Below, piece after piece: positions 45,862 through 55,424 of a DNA stretch of 64,000 bases (the first letter of the stretch is position 1; each line of letters starts with the position of its first letter). The stretch lies in the NCBI RefSeq assembly GCF_022919175.1, contig NZ_CP095043.1, forward strand, positions 558,001-622,000, in the 5' to 3' direction. The stretch is from Leucobacter rhizosphaerae. GTDB lineage: Bacteria; Actinomycetota; Actinomycetes; Actinomycetales; Microbacteriaceae. The notes beneath the pieces were generated by a model that searched no databases, was not told the origin of the DNA, and was given only the letters and a program-made list of their open reading frames with translations. Made by a program: the position numbers and the translations under genes.

Positions 45862-46887
45862 ATGGCTTCGAAGCTGCGCACGAGGGCCACACGCTCTCTG
45901 GGCTGTCTCGTCATCCTCCTCCTGCTGGCTGCCGGTGCCGTGGCGTTCATGCATCGTCAAGCCATCCAGGATCACTTCCGGGCGTGGGGGTTCGATCCCT
46001 CGCCGCGGACCGTGGAGGTCATGGACGAGCTCCAGCTCACCAGCACCGGCGAGCGGATCTTCCTCGCCTCGCGACCGACGGTCGACGGGAGCCAGCTCTT
46101 CAACGAACAGTGCGCGGACGTGGACCACTCGGAGGAGGGCCACGTGCTGGGCTGCTTCTCGGGCGACCGGATCCACCTGTTCGACGTGCCCGACGAGCGT
46201 GTGCAGGGGATCGTCGAGGTCACCGCGGCGCACGAGGTGCTGCACGCCGCCTATGCGCGCATGAGCGAGAGCGATCGGGCGTCGCTCGCCGAGCGACTGC
46301 GGAACACGTTCGATGTGCTGAGCCTCGAGCACCCGGAGCTCGCGGAGCGCATGGCCGTCTACGAGCACCTCTCCGACGCCGCGTTCGCGAACGAGCTGCA
46401 CTCCGTCCTGGGCACCGAGGTGCACGACCTGCCCGACTGGCTGGAGCAGCACTATGCGCAGTGGTTCACCGATCGCGCCGCGCTCGTCGGGCACTTCGAC
46501 GCCTACCACTCGGTCTTCATCGAGCTCCGCGACCAAGCCGATGCGCTCGAGGCGGAGATGAGCGCGCTCCGAAGCGACGTCGAGCAGCGCAATCTCGCCT
46601 ACGACCAGGCGGTCGAGCAGTTCAACGCCGATGCGGCCGACTTCCGCGCGCGCAACGAGCGCTTCGAGTTCTCCGAGCAGCCCGACGAGTTCGCGCGCAT
46701 CCGCGACGAGCTCGAGGTGCGGCGCACCGACCTGCAGGCCACCCTCGAGGCGCTGCAGGCCGACATCGATCGCTACAACGGGCTGCGGGATCAGCTCACC
46801 GAACTGAGCCAGCTCAGCTCGGAGCTCGAGCAGCAGCTCAACAGCGATCTCGCGCCGGTCACGACACGCCCGGACGAGTCGGCGTGA
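45862..46887 (+). CDS. Membrane-anchored HExxH (putative zinc metallopeptidase) protein with C-terminal coiled coil
   Basis: This 341-residue protein starts MASKLRTRATRSLGCLVILL, with one transmembrane segment (~12-31) that predicts an extracytoplasmic body. A globular part (~45-215) contains VTAAHEVLHAAYARM, an HExxH motif at H124-H128. A downstream FANELHSVLGTEV glutamate could be the third zinc ligand, as in gluzincins. C84 and C98 could form a disulfide. Residues ~225-335 are heptad-like coiled coil (ADALEAEMSALRSDVEQRN; RTDLQATLEALQADIDRYNG). No family is recognised. There is no Shine-Dalgarno; a GATACT box just upstream suggests a leaderless mRNA. Confidence 0.78.
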   Translation: MASKLRTRATRSLGCLVILLLLAAGAVAFMHRQAIQDHFRAWGFDPSPRTVEVMDELQLTSTGERIFLASRPTVDGSQLFNEQCADVDHSEEGHVLGCFSGDRIHLFDVPDERVQGIVEVTAAHEVLHAAYARMSESDRASLAERLRNTFDVLSLEHPELAERMAVYEHLSDAAFANELHSVLGTEVHDLPDWLEQHYAQWFTDRAALVGHFDAYHSVFIELRDQADALEAEMSALRSDVEQRNLAYDQAVEQFNADAADFRARNERFEFSEQPDEFARIRDELEVRRTDLQATLEALQADIDRYNGLRDQLTELSQLSSELEQQLNSDLAPVTTRPDESA

Positions 46888-46987
46888 TCGCCCCTGAGCG
46901 CGGGGCGGGCGGGCCCGATTTCTTTCCCGACCCTCGTTCCGTGTAGGATCAATCCGGTTGGTGGGAAGCCCGAGGCTCCCCGCACAC

Positions 46988-47060
46988 GGGCGATTGGCGC
47001 AGTTGGTAGCGCGCTTCCTTCACACGGAAGAGGTCATCAGTTCGAGTCTGGTATCGCCCA
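46988..47060 (+). tRNA. tRNA-Val (CAC)
   Basis: A 73-nt cloverleaf: acceptor GGGCGAT/ATCGCCC, anticodon loop TTCACAC between CTTCC and GGAAG, T arm AGTTCGAGTCT, discriminator A, no encoded CCA. It is closely related in body to the tRNA-Val(GAC) at 45414. Confidence 0.95.
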
Positions 47061-47101
47061 CTCTCTCCGAAACAAGCACGATCGAGGGCGGTGGACCGCG
47101 A

Positions 47102-47329
47102 GTGTTCCCCACCTTCGAGGTCGTCTGGACGATCCTGTTCGTCGTCCACTTCGGCCTGGCCCTGCTCGCGATCCTCTCGCTGAGCAAACTCGCCCCCGGC
47201 CTCAGCGCCGCGACCTGCGCCCGGTGGGCGCTCTTCTGCATACTGGTGCCGGTGGTCGGGAGCATCTGCTGGTTCCGCATCGGACGGCCGAAGCTCGCCG
47301 CACGGACCACGGACGACGAGACCCAGTAG
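47102..47329 (+). CDS. Small PLDc_N-like membrane protein
   Basis: This 75-residue protein starts at GTG 47102, directly after the tRNA-Val gene. It has two transmembrane helices (~5-27, ~38-58) and the [19 protein letters not shown] end typical of the phospholipase D-nuclease N-terminal (PLDc_N) domain. In full-length cardiolipin synthases this domain precedes the catalytic part; here it stands alone, as often in Gram-positives. It is upstream of thrS. Function is unknown. Confidence 0.72.
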   Translation: MFPTFEVVWTILFVVHFGLALLAILSLSKLAPGLSAATCARWALFCILVPVVGSICWFRIGRPKLAARTTDDETQ

Positions 47330-47349
47330 GATTGGGACGTCGAAACCCC

Positions 47350-47391
47350 GGGACGAGGGCGATGCCGAGATTCCTCGGAGCCCCGCGTCCC
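47350..47391 (+). promoter_or_regulatory. Structured thrS leader hairpin
   Basis: Three stacked stems share one axis: GGGACG/CGTCCC (47350-47355 / 47386-47391), GGGC/GCCC (47357-47360 / 47380-47383) and CCGAG/CTCGG (47364-47368 / 47374-47378) with an ATTC loop. The hairpin ends 23 bp before the thrS start. No T-box signature (TGGnACC) is present. Confidence 0.5.
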
Positions 47392-47414
47392 TCCGCCGTG
47401 AAGGAGTGTGCCCT

Positions 47415-49379
47415 GTGGCAGACGGATTCTCCCTGTTTACCGATCGATCCATCGTCGCCATGCGCGTCAACGGAGAACTGCGGGACCTCGCCGCAGAGGT
47501 GACGGAGACCGACACGGTCGAACCGGTGAGCGTCGAGTCGCCCGACGGCCTGAACATCCTCCGCCACTCCGCGGCCCACGTATTGGCCCAGGCGGTGCAG
47601 CAGATCAACCCCGAGACCACACTCGGCATCGGCCCGCCCATCACCGACGGGTTCTACTACGATTTCGACCCCGCGGAGCCGTTCACGCCCGAGGACCTGA
47701 AGGCGATCTCCGCGCAGATGCAGAAGATCGTGAAGCAGGGCCAGCGCTTCGTGCGCCGCGTGGTGACGGAGGACGAGGCGCGGGCGGAGCTCGCGAACGA
47801 GCCCTACAAGCTCGAGCTCATCGGTCTCAAGGGCGGCAACACCGGCGACGACAACGAGAACGTCGAGGTCGGCGGCGCCGAACTCACCATCTACGACAAC
47901 GTCGATCCCAAGACCGGCGAGGTGTGCTGGAAGGATCTCTGCCGCGGCCCCCACGTGCCGAACACGCGCGTGCTGGGGAACGGCTGGGCGCTCATGCGGA
48001 GCGCCGGCGCGTACTGGCGCGGCAGTGAGGCGAACCCGATGCTGCAGCGCATCTACGGCACGGCCTGGCCCACGAAAGACGAGCTGCGCGCGTACCAGAC
48101 CCGCCTCGAAGAGGCCGCGAAGCGCGATCACCGGAAGCTCGGCGTCGAGCTGGATCTCTTCAGCTTCCCCGACGAGATCGGGTCGGGACTCGCCGTGTTC
48201 CACCCGAAGGGCGGGATCATCCGGCACGAGATCGAGTCCTACATGCGGGACGAACTCCTCCGGAACGGCTACGAGGTGGTGAACAGCCCGCACATCACGA
48301 AGGGGTCGCTCTTCGAGACGAGCCAGCACCTCAACTGGTACAAGGACGGCATGTTCCCGGCGATGCACCTCGACGAGGTCGTCGACGCCGAGGGCAACGT
48401 GACGAAGCAGGGCCAGGACTACTACCTGAAGCCGATGAACTGCCCGTTCCACAACCTCATCTTCCGGGCGCGCGCACGGAGCTACCGCGAGCTGCCGCTG
48501 CGTCTCGCCGAGTTCGGCACGGTGTACCGCTACGAGAAGAGCGGCACCCTCTCCGGACTCACCCGCGTGCGGGGGCTGACGCAGGACGATGCGCACATCT
48601 ACGTCACCGACGAGCAGGTGAAGGACGAGATCAAGCGCCAGCTGGACTTCGTCTTCGCGACCCTTCGCGCCTACGGGCTCAACGACTTCTACCTGGAGCT
48701 CTCGACGCGCGACCCCGAGAAGTCCGTGGGGTCCGACGAGCAGTGGGAGGTCGCGACGGAGACGCTCCGCCAGGTCGGTGAGGAATCGGGGCTCGAACTC
48801 GTCGCCGATCCGGGTGGCGCCGCCTTCTACGGCCCCAAGATCTCGGTGCAGGCGCGCGACGCGATCGGGCGCACCTGGCAGTTGTCGACCGTGCAGCTCG
48901 ACTTCAACCAGCCCGAGCTCTTCGAGCTCGAGTACACGGCCTCCGATGGCACCCGGAAGCAGCCGGTGATGATCCACCGCGCACTGCTCGGCTCCGTCGA
49001 GCGCTTCTTCGCGATCCTGCTCGAGCACTACGCGGGTGCCTTCCCGGTCTGGCTCTCCCCGGTGCAGGTGGTCGGGATCCCGGTCGCCGAGCAGTACGGC
49101 GAGTACCTCGACGGTGTCGTGGCGCAGCTCCGCTCGCGGGGGGTGCGCGCGGAGGTCGATCACAGCGACGACCGCATGCCGAAGAAGATCCGCACCCACA
49201 CCAAGGCCAAGATCCCGTTCCAGCTCATCGCCGGAGAAGAGGATCGTGCCGCCGGGGCCGTCAGCTTCCGGTTCCGCGACGGCACGCAGCTCAACGGCGT
49301 GCCCGTGGACGAGGCGATCGAGCGCATCGTGCGGGCCATCGAGACGCACGAGCAGGTGTCCACCGCGTGGACGGAGTAG
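47415..49379 (+). CDS. thrS: Threonyl-tRNA synthetase
   Basis: This 654-residue class II synthetase has a short TGS domain (~1-55) and an editing domain with HSAAH (~50) and CRGPHVPNT (~180). The catalytic core carries the zinc Cys in MNCPFHN and motif 2 [15 protein letters not shown], and motif 3 is [14 protein letters not shown]. An anticodon-binding domain closes the protein (ending STAWTE). GTG 47415 follows AAGGAG by 8 bp and gives [11 protein letters not shown] leader hairpin lies upstream. The HIT gene overlaps its 3' end by 13 bp. Confidence 0.97.
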   Translation: MADGFSLFTDRSIVAMRVNGELRDLAAEVTETDTVEPVSVESPDGLNILRHSAAHVLAQAVQQINPETTLGIGPPITDGFYYDFDPAEPFTPEDLKAISAQMQKIVKQGQRFVRRVVTEDEARAELANEPYKLELIGLKGGNTGDDNENVEVGGAELTIYDNVDPKTGEVCWKDLCRGPHVPNTRVLGNGWALMRSAGAYWRGSEANPMLQRIYGTAWPTKDELRAYQTRLEEAAKRDHRKLGVELDLFSFPDEIGSGLAVFHPKGGIIRHEIESYMRDELLRNGYEVVNSPHITKGSLFETSQHLNWYKDGMFPAMHLDEVVDAEGNVTKQGQDYYLKPMNCPFHNLIFRARARSYRELPLRLAEFGTVYRYEKSGTLSGLTRVRGLTQDDAHIYVTDEQVKDEIKRQLDFVFATLRAYGLNDFYLELSTRDPEKSVGSDEQWEVATETLRQVGEESGLELVADPGGAAFYGPKISVQARDAIGRTWQLSTVQLDFNQPELFELEYTASDGTRKQPVMIHRALLGSVERFFAILLEHYAGAFPVWLSPVQVVGIPVAEQYGEYLDGVVAQLRSRGVRAEVDHSDDRMPKKIRTHTKAKIPFQLIAGEEDRAAGAVSFRFRDGTQLNGVPVDEAIERIVRAIETHEQVSTAWTE

Positions 49380-49909
49380 AGGATCTCGGGTCGACCGCTG
49401 CCGTCGGGGAGCCCGACGGCATGCAGCGCCTGTGGGTGCCGCACCGGATGGTCTACGTCGCCGATCAGCATCAGCCCGATCACCACGACTGCCCGTTCTG
49501 CGAGGCGCCGGCCCGCAGCGACGCCGACGCGCTCATCGTCGCGCGCGGGGAGACCGCGTACGTGCTGCTGAACCTCTTCCCCTACAACAGCGGGCATCTG
49601 CTGGTGTGCCCCTACCGGCACGTCTCGATGTACGACGAGGCCACACCGGAGGAGGTCGCGGAGATCGCAGCCCTCACGCAGACGGCCATGCGGGTCGCTC
49701 GCGAGGTGCTCGGCTGCCACGGTTTCAACATCGGGATGAATCAGGGGCAGATCGCCGGGGCCGGCGTCGCGGCGCACCTGCATCAGCACATCGTGCCGCG
49801 CTGGGAGTCCGACGCCAATTTCTTCCCGATCATCGCGCAGACGAAGGCGCTGCCGCAGCTCCTGGGCGACGTTCGCGAGTCGCTCGCGGCCGCGTGGCCG
49901 CATCCGTAG
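49367..49909 (+). CDS. HIT-family hydrolase, Ap4A phosphorylase-like
   Basis: This 180-residue protein starts at GTG 49367 inside the end of thrS. Features are [14 protein letters not shown] (~18), [37 protein letters not shown] and the catalytic histidine triad [10 protein letters not shown] (~141-150), followed by [13 protein letters not shown]. It resembles Rv2613c of Mycobacterium tuberculosis, an Ap4A phosphorylase found at the same locus. Synthetases such as ThrRS make Ap4A as a by-product, so the coupling is functionally plausible. The exact substrate is not proven. Confidence 0.88.
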   Translation: MDGVEDLGSTAAVGEPDGMQRLWVPHRMVYVADQHQPDHHDCPFCEAPARSDADALIVARGETAYVLLNLFPYNSGHLLVCPYRHVSMYDEATPEEVAEIAALTQTAMRVAREVLGCHGFNIGMNQGQIAGAGVAAHLHQHIVPRWESDANFFPIIAQTKALPQLLGDVRESLAAAWPHP

Positions 49910-50018
49910 CGGTCCGAACCCGTCCCGGGTCGCCTCCGGCCTGAGCTTCAGGCCCACCGACCGACCCGACCCCTAGACTCGACGTAGCCATCCATACACT
50001 GCAGAAAGAGGAGCTCCC

Positions 50019-50783
50019 GTGTCCGGACACTCCAAATGGGCGACGACCAAGCACAAGAAGGCGATCATCGACAGCCGCCGTGCGAAGGCGTTCGCCAAGT
50101 ACATCAAGAACATCGAGGTCGCGGCGCGCATCGGCGGCGCCGACCTCGCCGGGAACCCGACGCTCGCCGACGCGGTGCACAAGGCCAAGAAGAACTCGGT
50201 CCCCGGCGACAATATCGACCGCGCGATCAAGCGCGGCGCGGGGCTCGACGGGGACGCGGTCGAGTACATCACCATCATGTACGAGGCCTACGGTCCGAAC
50301 GGCGTGGCCCTCATGATCGAGTGCCTCACCGACAACAAGAACCGCGCGGCCGCTGAGGTGCGCACCGCGCTCAGCCGCAACGGCGGCACCCTGGCCGACC
50401 CGGGCAGCGTCGCCTACAACTTCGCGCGCAAGGGCGTCATCACCGTGCCCGCCGAGGGCACGACCGAGGACGACGTGCTCACGGCGGTGCTGGAGGCCGG
50501 CGTGGAGGAAGTGAACCCGACCCCGAACGGCGAGGCCTTCGAGGTCATCACCGACGCGTCGGATCTCGTCGCCGCGCGCACCGCGCTCGTCGAGGCCGGC
50601 ATCGACTACGACTCCGCGGACGCCGAGTTCGTGCCGAGCCTCAAGGTCGAGGTCGACGCCCCCACCGCGCGCAAGGTGTTCGGAATCATCGACGCACTCG
50701 AGGACAGCGACGACGTGCAGAACGTGTTCTCGAACTTCGACCTGACCGCGGAGGTCCAGGCGGAGCTCGCCGAAGACGACTAG
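50019..50783 (+). CDS. yebC: YebC/PmpR family protein
   Basis: This 254-residue protein has the invariant start [20 protein letters not shown], then [31 protein letters not shown] and [20 protein letters not shown]. The C-terminus is acidic. Members have been described as DNA-binding regulators (PmpR) and more recently as ribosome-associated factors that relieve stalling at proline stretches (YebC/YeeN). AAAGAGGAGC lies upstream of the start. It is 4 bp ahead of ruvC, as in most actinobacteria. Confidence 0.96.
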   Translation: MSGHSKWATTKHKKAIIDSRRAKAFAKYIKNIEVAARIGGADLAGNPTLADAVHKAKKNSVPGDNIDRAIKRGAGLDGDAVEYITIMYEAYGPNGVALMIECLTDNKNRAAAEVRTALSRNGGTLADPGSVAYNFARKGVITVPAEGTTEDDVLTAVLEAGVEEVNPTPNGEAFEVITDASDLVAARTALVEAGIDYDSADAEFVPSLKVEVDAPTARKVFGIIDALEDSDDVQNVFSNFDLTAEVQAELAEDD

Positions 50784-50787
50784 TCCC

Positions 50788-51378
50788 ATGCGGATCCTCG
50801 GGATCGACCCCGGGCTCACGCGTCTCGGCATCGGGATCGTGACGGCCGGTGCCGGGCGGCGCGTCACCTTCGAGCACGTCGAGGTGATGCGGAGCCCGGC
50901 GGACGCGAGCACTCCCGCGCGCCTGCACCTGCTCGGGTCTGGGATCCAGCGACTGCTCGACGGCGAGGCGCCCGATGCGATCGCCCTCGAGCGCGTGTTC
51001 GCGCAGCAGAACCTGCCGAGCGTCATGGGCGTCGCGCAGATCAGCGGGGTCGTGATGTTCCTCGCGGAACAGCGCGGGATCCCCGTGGCGCTCTACACGC
51101 CGAACGAGGTGAAGGCGCAGGTCACCGGCTACGGTGCAGCGGACAAGGCGCAGGTCACGACGATGGTGACCCGGTTGCTCCGGCTCGGTGCGCCGCCGAA
51201 GCCGGCCGACGCGGCCGACGCCCTGGCGCTCGCGATCACCCACGCGTGGCACCTGGGGCGCGGCGGATCGGCGGATCGCATCGGCCGCGGCCCGGCACCG
51301 GCGGGGGAGACCCCGGCGCAGCGGGCCTGGCGCGAGGCCGAGCAGAAGTCCGGAGCGCGGCGCGGACCCAGGTCCTAG
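50788..51378 (+). CDS. ruvC: Holliday junction resolvase RuvC
   Basis: This 196-residue endonuclease resolves four-way junctions. The catalytic acidic residues are in ILGIDPGLTRLG (D7), ALERVFAQQN (~E67) and KPADAADALALAITH (the D/D pair near 140). It has a basic Ala/Gly/Arg-rich tail of ~40 residues. It starts at ATG 50788, 4 bp after yebC. The helicase genes ruvA and ruvB normally follow in this order but are not here, so they must lie elsewhere. Confidence 0.95.
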   Translation: MRILGIDPGLTRLGIGIVTAGAGRRVTFEHVEVMRSPADASTPARLHLLGSGIQRLLDGEAPDAIALERVFAQQNLPSVMGVAQISGVVMFLAEQRGIPVALYTPNEVKAQVTGYGAADKAQVTTMVTRLLRLGAPPKPADAADALALAITHAWHLGRGGSADRIGRGPAPAGETPAQRAWREAEQKSGARRGPRS

Positions 51379-51675
51379 GATCCGTACGGCCCGAACCCCA
51401 CGCAGGGAAGTACTCGCCGTTCCGGGATCGTTCGACGGCAAACCGTACGTATCACGACGAGCGAAACTACGGCGTGCACCGTGCACCACTACCGAGGACA
51501 CGACGAGCGGTGCGACACTTTCCGCTGAGCGAACGACTCCGTTCGCGCGCTCGATTCGGGGTGTCAACGCCCTTCCGGTCCGAGCACCGGGGGGACTGCC
51601 GGTGTCAGCGGTTCGCTGGCGTGCCCATGCGGCCCCGAGTGCTCCTCCGCCTCGCACCCTCTCAAGGAGTCCGCT
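51379..51675. other. 297-bp gap between ruvC and the surface protein gene
   Basis: No gene is visible. It contains a GTGCACCGTGCAC palindrome near 51474-51486 and a stretch of pyrimidine-rich sequence leading to CAAGGAG (51663-51669) before the next start. It probably holds the promoter and leader of the surface protein gene. It shows no convincing match to known riboswitch cores. Confidence 0.5.
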
Positions 51676-54525
51676 ATGTCACGTCTCAGCTCGGTATGGA
51701 CCGCGTGTGCCGCCCTCCTCGGCGCACTGGCCCTGATCCTCGTCGCGTCGGTTCCGGCCGGCGCGCTCGACACGGGCCCCCGGGGTGGGAATACCGGCGT
51801 GCTGAGCACGAGTCTGGTCGCGAAGAACGCGACGGTGTTCGCGGGTGACGCCCTCGTCTACGAGGCGAACGTGAGCTGCTCCGCTCCGGACCAGTGCCTC
51901 GAGGTGAGTCTGCGCTTCTCACCCCCGCCCGGAGCGACGCCCGGCGCTCTCGGCACTGTGAACACACTCGGCGGATCGGGCGCGGTCACACAGCACGCCG
52001 ACGGCTCCGTCAGCGTGCACTTCAGCTCGGTGCCGGCCGGGGTCACCACCCAGCTCGTCATCTCCTGGCCCACCGAGAACTACACGACGGATCCGGGCCC
52101 GCAGCCCATCACGATGACGGTCGCGCAGCCCGGCGCGCCGGACGAGACCCGCGACGCGAGTATCGCGCTCGTGGCGTCGAGCGAGCTCACCCTGGCGAAG
52201 ACGGGCCCCGCCGATACGCGGCCGAACGAGGAGTACACGTACCTGCTGACGTACGGCCTCACCTCGCCGGACGCGGCCGGGAATCACGGATCGCTGGGAT
52301 ACACCGAAGGGACACTCGTCGATCCCCTTCCTCCCGAGGCGGAGTTCGTCCGGGCCAGTCACGGCGGCACCTATGACGGGGGAGCGCACTCGGTCAGCTG
52401 GGATCTCGCGACCATCAGCGTGAGCACCACGGTCACGGTCACCGTGCGCTTTCCCACCGTGCACGACGCGCCGGTCACGAACACCGCCACGTTGAGCGGT
52501 CGGCAGCACGGAACGACGACCACGACGTCGGTGTCGTCGTCGTCGCCCGTCGTCGTCGCCGACGTCGCACCGTTCACCAACACCTCGGTGCGAAAGCTCG
52601 GCACCCCGCTCATCACCGACCATGAGCAAACCTTCCGGTTCGAGGCCACCAACTATGGCAACACGACCATGGATCTCACGATCTCGGACCCCATTCCTGC
52701 GGGCCTGAATGTGACCTCGGTGAATCGCGGCTACTACGAAGCCGCCGTCGGTGCCGGGAGTACCGTGGAGTTCTTCTACGCGGACGGCAGCTCGAGCGGC
52801 CCGCTTGATTTCGTCACCGCAGCGGTCGACGTCCCTCCCGGACACGCTCGAGTCGTTCGGATCGACTTCAGCATCCTCGATGTCCCGGTCGGCGCCACAG
52901 TCAGCCCCCAACTCGTCTCCACTGGCGATTGGGCCGCACTCGGCGACGCATCCACGATCACCAACTGCGGCTTGGTCGTGTCCAACGGCGTGGATTCCAC
53001 CGAAGCCTGCGGCACCATCCAGGTGTCACCGGTCGAGACCCCCGAACCGACGATTTCGAAGAGCGCAACGCAGGCGCCGGTCGCGCCCGGCGGGACGATC
53101 ACCTGGACACTGTCACTCGGGAACACGAGCACCGCCACGCCGTGGTTGCCGCTCCTCATCGATGACATCCCGAATCAGCTGACCTACGTCGACGGCTCCT
53201 TCACATCGTCGCCTGCGAACGACGATGAGTGCCCGGTCGCCGAAGATTTCGAGGAGGAGCGGCTCGACGGTTTCGACGCCGCGCGTGCCACACCCTTCGC
53301 CTCGGGCGCGCGCGACACGAGCGTTCGGTGGACCTACCGGGGGAGCACCGGGGTGCCCACGGCCTCGACGTCCCGCACCTGCGATTACCACTACGACACC
53401 ACCGTGAACCCGGGTGCCCCCTCGGGCTCGTACACGGGCGATTCGTATCGGAGCGACTACCGCGGAAATGTCGTCACCGCCTTCGACCGTGATGTCCGGA
53501 TCCCGCTCGGCGAGGCGAACTGGATCATCGACGCGGGCGACGGAGACGGAGACGGAGACGTCACCGAGCTCGCACCCCGGGCCGGAGCCTCCTTCACGCT
53601 CGATGACACCGCAGCTGCCTGGATCGAGAAGCACGTGTCCGGCGATCTCGATGCCGGCACCTGGTTCGCGTCGGCGGAACCGCGCGGACACGAGGAGAAT
53701 GTCGCAACGGTGCGCACCGGGGGCACCGTCTCGTATCGGGTCACCCTGGGCAACCTGGGCAACCGCGACCTCCGGGAGCTGGTGGCGTACGACCTCCTCC
53801 CCAGCCCGGAAGCGCCGGGTGTGACCAATGGTCGCTACGGGCAGGACCCGAGCGGGGGCGCAAACGAGTGGACTCCGCTGATGACCGGCCCGATCGTGTC
53901 CGATGCACCGTCTCTCGTCGTGTCGTACTCCGAGGAGACCGATCCCTGCCGGCCCGAGATGGACAATTCGAACGCCCGTTCGGCGCCGTTCCACTGCGAC
54001 GGCACCCTCGGAGACTCCTGGGTGTCCGCGGATCAGGTAGCCGACTGGTCGGCGATCCGCTCGCTGAGGTTCGACTTCGGCGATCGGGACTTCGCGGGCG
54101 GCGAGCACGAGGACATCGAATGGACGATGGCCGCTCCCGGCGCACTCGCCGACGGCGATCCCGTGCAGGGCGGGGAGCGCACCTGGAACCGCGTGGCGGT
54201 GTCGGCGGTGCAGAACGCCGACGGCTCCGACATGCTCGCCGCAGAAGCACCCTGGGTCGTCGCGCAGCTCCGCCTCGGTGATGACGAGACCACCGGTCCG
54301 GACCCGGGCACCGATGCGTCACCCGGTCCCCAGGGCGATCACGGCGTCTCGCCGGACACCGGGTCGCTCTCGGGGCCCGATCAGCACTCCACGACGCTGG
54401 AGCGCACCGGCGCACCGTCGTGGGGGACGATCCTCGCAAGCGCGCTCACCGTCATCGCTCTCGGCGCGATCCTGATGCTCTGGCGCCGGCTCCGGAGCGC
54501 ACCGCGAGGACGTTCGCTGGGGTGA
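51676..54525 (+). CDS. Large secreted cell-wall-anchored-like protein (DUF11-type repeats, noncanonical LERTG sorting signal)
   Basis: This 949-residue protein has a signal peptide (SRLSSVWTACAALLGALAL, cleavage after ~30 at AGA-LD). Several Ig-like/DUF11-type domains follow: LTLAKTGPADTRPNEEYTYL, FTNTSVRKLGTPLI, EPTISKSATQAPVAPGGTIT and TVSYRVTLGNLGNRD. A DGDGDGDV stretch (~619-629) resembles a calcium-binding loop. The C-terminus has a Gly/Pro/Asp spacer, then LERTG (908-912), a hydrophobic helix and a WRRLRSAPRG tail, i.e. sortase-signal architecture with Glu instead of Pro. No sortase gene is nearby. It probably acts in adhesion or surface structure. AAGGAG precedes the ATG. Confidence 0.85.
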   Translation: MSRLSSVWTACAALLGALALILVASVPAGALDTGPRGGNTGVLSTSLVAKNATVFAGDALVYEANVSCSAPDQCLEVSLRFSPPPGATPGALGTVNTLGGSGAVTQHADGSVSVHFSSVPAGVTTQLVISWPTENYTTDPGPQPITMTVAQPGAPDETRDASIALVASSELTLAKTGPADTRPNEEYTYLLTYGLTSPDAAGNHGSLGYTEGTLVDPLPPEAEFVRASHGGTYDGGAHSVSWDLATISVSTTVTVTVRFPTVHDAPVTNTATLSGRQHGTTTTTSVSSSSPVVVADVAPFTNTSVRKLGTPLITDHEQTFRFEATNYGNTTMDLTISDPIPAGLNVTSVNRGYYEAAVGAGSTVEFFYADGSSSGPLDFVTAAVDVPPGHARVVRIDFSILDVPVGATVSPQLVSTGDWAALGDASTITNCGLVVSNGVDSTEACGTIQVSPVETPEPTISKSATQAPVAPGGTITWTLSLGNTSTATPWLPLLIDDIPNQLTYVDGSFTSSPANDDECPVAEDFEEERLDGFDAARATPFASGARDTSVRWTYRGSTGVPTASTSRTCDYHYDTTVNPGAPSGSYTGDSYRSDYRGNVVTAFDRDVRIPLGEANWIIDAGDGDGDGDVTELAPRAGASFTLDDTAAAWIEKHVSGDLDAGTWFASAEPRGHEENVATVRTGGTVSYRVTLGNLGNRDLRELVAYDLLPSPEAPGVTNGRYGQDPSGGANEWTPLMTGPIVSDAPSLVVSYSEETDPCRPEMDNSNARSAPFHCDGTLGDSWVSADQVADWSAIRSLRFDFGDRDFAGGEHEDIEWTMAAPGALADGDPVQGGERTWNRVAVSAVQNADGSDMLAAEAPWVVAQLRLGDDETTGPDPGTDASPGPQGDHGVSPDTGSLSGPDQHSTTLERTGAPSWGTILASALTVIALGAILMLWRRLRSAPRGRSLG

Positions 54526-54535
54526 CCGGGCTCCC

Positions 54536-55366
54536 TCAGCCGCGACGACCCGGCGGTGCGCTCGATGGTCCGTCCGGCGCGTTCTGGTCAGGGCCCGGCG
54601 GGCGCTCCTCACCATCGGGTGGCACCTCCCCGATCAGGGTGATCGGCAACGTGATCGTGCCCGTGTGCAGAGCCTCCTCGATCACTTCCTCGACCTGGCG
54701 CTGACGGCGCAGCCGCAGGCGACTCAGCGCGCGCTGCTCCGGCAGGCTCCACCCGAAGCGCACGGCGAGCAGGCGGAGCACGGCCGTGACAATCACGCAG
54801 GCGATCCCGGCCGCGAACACCGGCACCCCGAACGCGAGGAGCGCGATGAGCACCGACACCCCCACGAGGCTCGCGACGGCGTAGAGCGACCCCACGTGCA
54901 TGAGCGCGATGGGGATGTTCAGCATGAGGTCGCGGAGCACACCGCCGCCCACGGCAGAGACGGTGCCGATGAACAGCGAGGGCACCACCGGCAGCCCCAT
55001 CGACAGCGCTTTGGTGGTGCCGATGGCACCGAACAGGCCGATGCTCAGCGCGTCGAGCGCGGTGATGACCGGGTCGACCTTCTGCAGGAGTCGCGGGAGC
55101 AGCATGCCGATGAACGCGGCACCCGTGGCCACCACGAGGTACAGGTTCTCCGAGAAGGCCGCGAGCGGCACGCCCAGCAGCACGTCGCGCAGGATGCCGC
55201 CGCCGATCCCGGACGCGATGCCGATGATCGCGACCCCCAGGAGGTCGATCCGTTTGAAGCCGGCGGCGAACATCGCACCCTGCAGACTGCCCACGCCGAC
55301 CGCGATGAGGTCTACGGGGAGCGGGGTCCGGAAGGTTTCGTCGAGCACCCCGCCATTGTCCCGCAT
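54536..55366 (-). CDS. TRIC-type cation channel family membrane protein (UPF0126)
   Basis: This ~276-residue protein has seven hydrophobic segments in two homologous halves, each with a glycine-rich [13 protein letters not shown] or [13 protein letters not shown] motif, the signature of prokaryotic TRIC (UPF0126) channels. A cytosolic C-terminal tail is charged then Pro/Gly-rich. The start at ATG 55366 ([11 protein letters not shown]) lacks a good RBS; GTG 55348 is equally possible. It is convergent with the surface protein gene and divergent from recO. Confidence 0.85.
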   Translation of the reverse strand: MRDNGGVLDETFRTPLPVDLIAVGVGSLQGAMFAAGFKRIDLLGVAIIGIASGIGGGILRDVLLGVPLAAFSENLYLVVATGAAFIGMLLPRLLQKVDPVITALDALSIGLFGAIGTTKALSMGLPVVPSLFIGTVSAVGGGVLRDLMLNIPIALMHVGSLYAVASLVGVSVLIALLAFGVPVFAAGIACVIVTAVLRLLAVRFGWSLPEQRALSRLRLRRQRQVEEVIEEALHTGTITLPITLIGEVPPDGEERPPGPDQNAPDGPSSAPPGRRG

Positions 55367-55424
55367 CGCGCCGTCGGCCGCACGGTCGCAGCGCAACGTA
55401 GGTGGCGTGGGGGATACTGGGGAC

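Noticed and set aside
47330..47414. T-box riboswitch in front of thrS
   Set aside because: No TGGnACC antiterminator bulge, specifier loop or terminator alternative is visible in the 85-bp leader.
47202..49349. 715-codon minus-strand frame
   Set aside because: Antisense of thrS.
51440..51520. Cyclic-di-GMP (GEMM) or c-di-AMP (ydaO) riboswitch upstream of the surface protein
   Set aside because: A GGCAAACC and a later GCGAAAC superficially resemble GEMM blocks, but the conserved second block and the P1 pairing could not be built.
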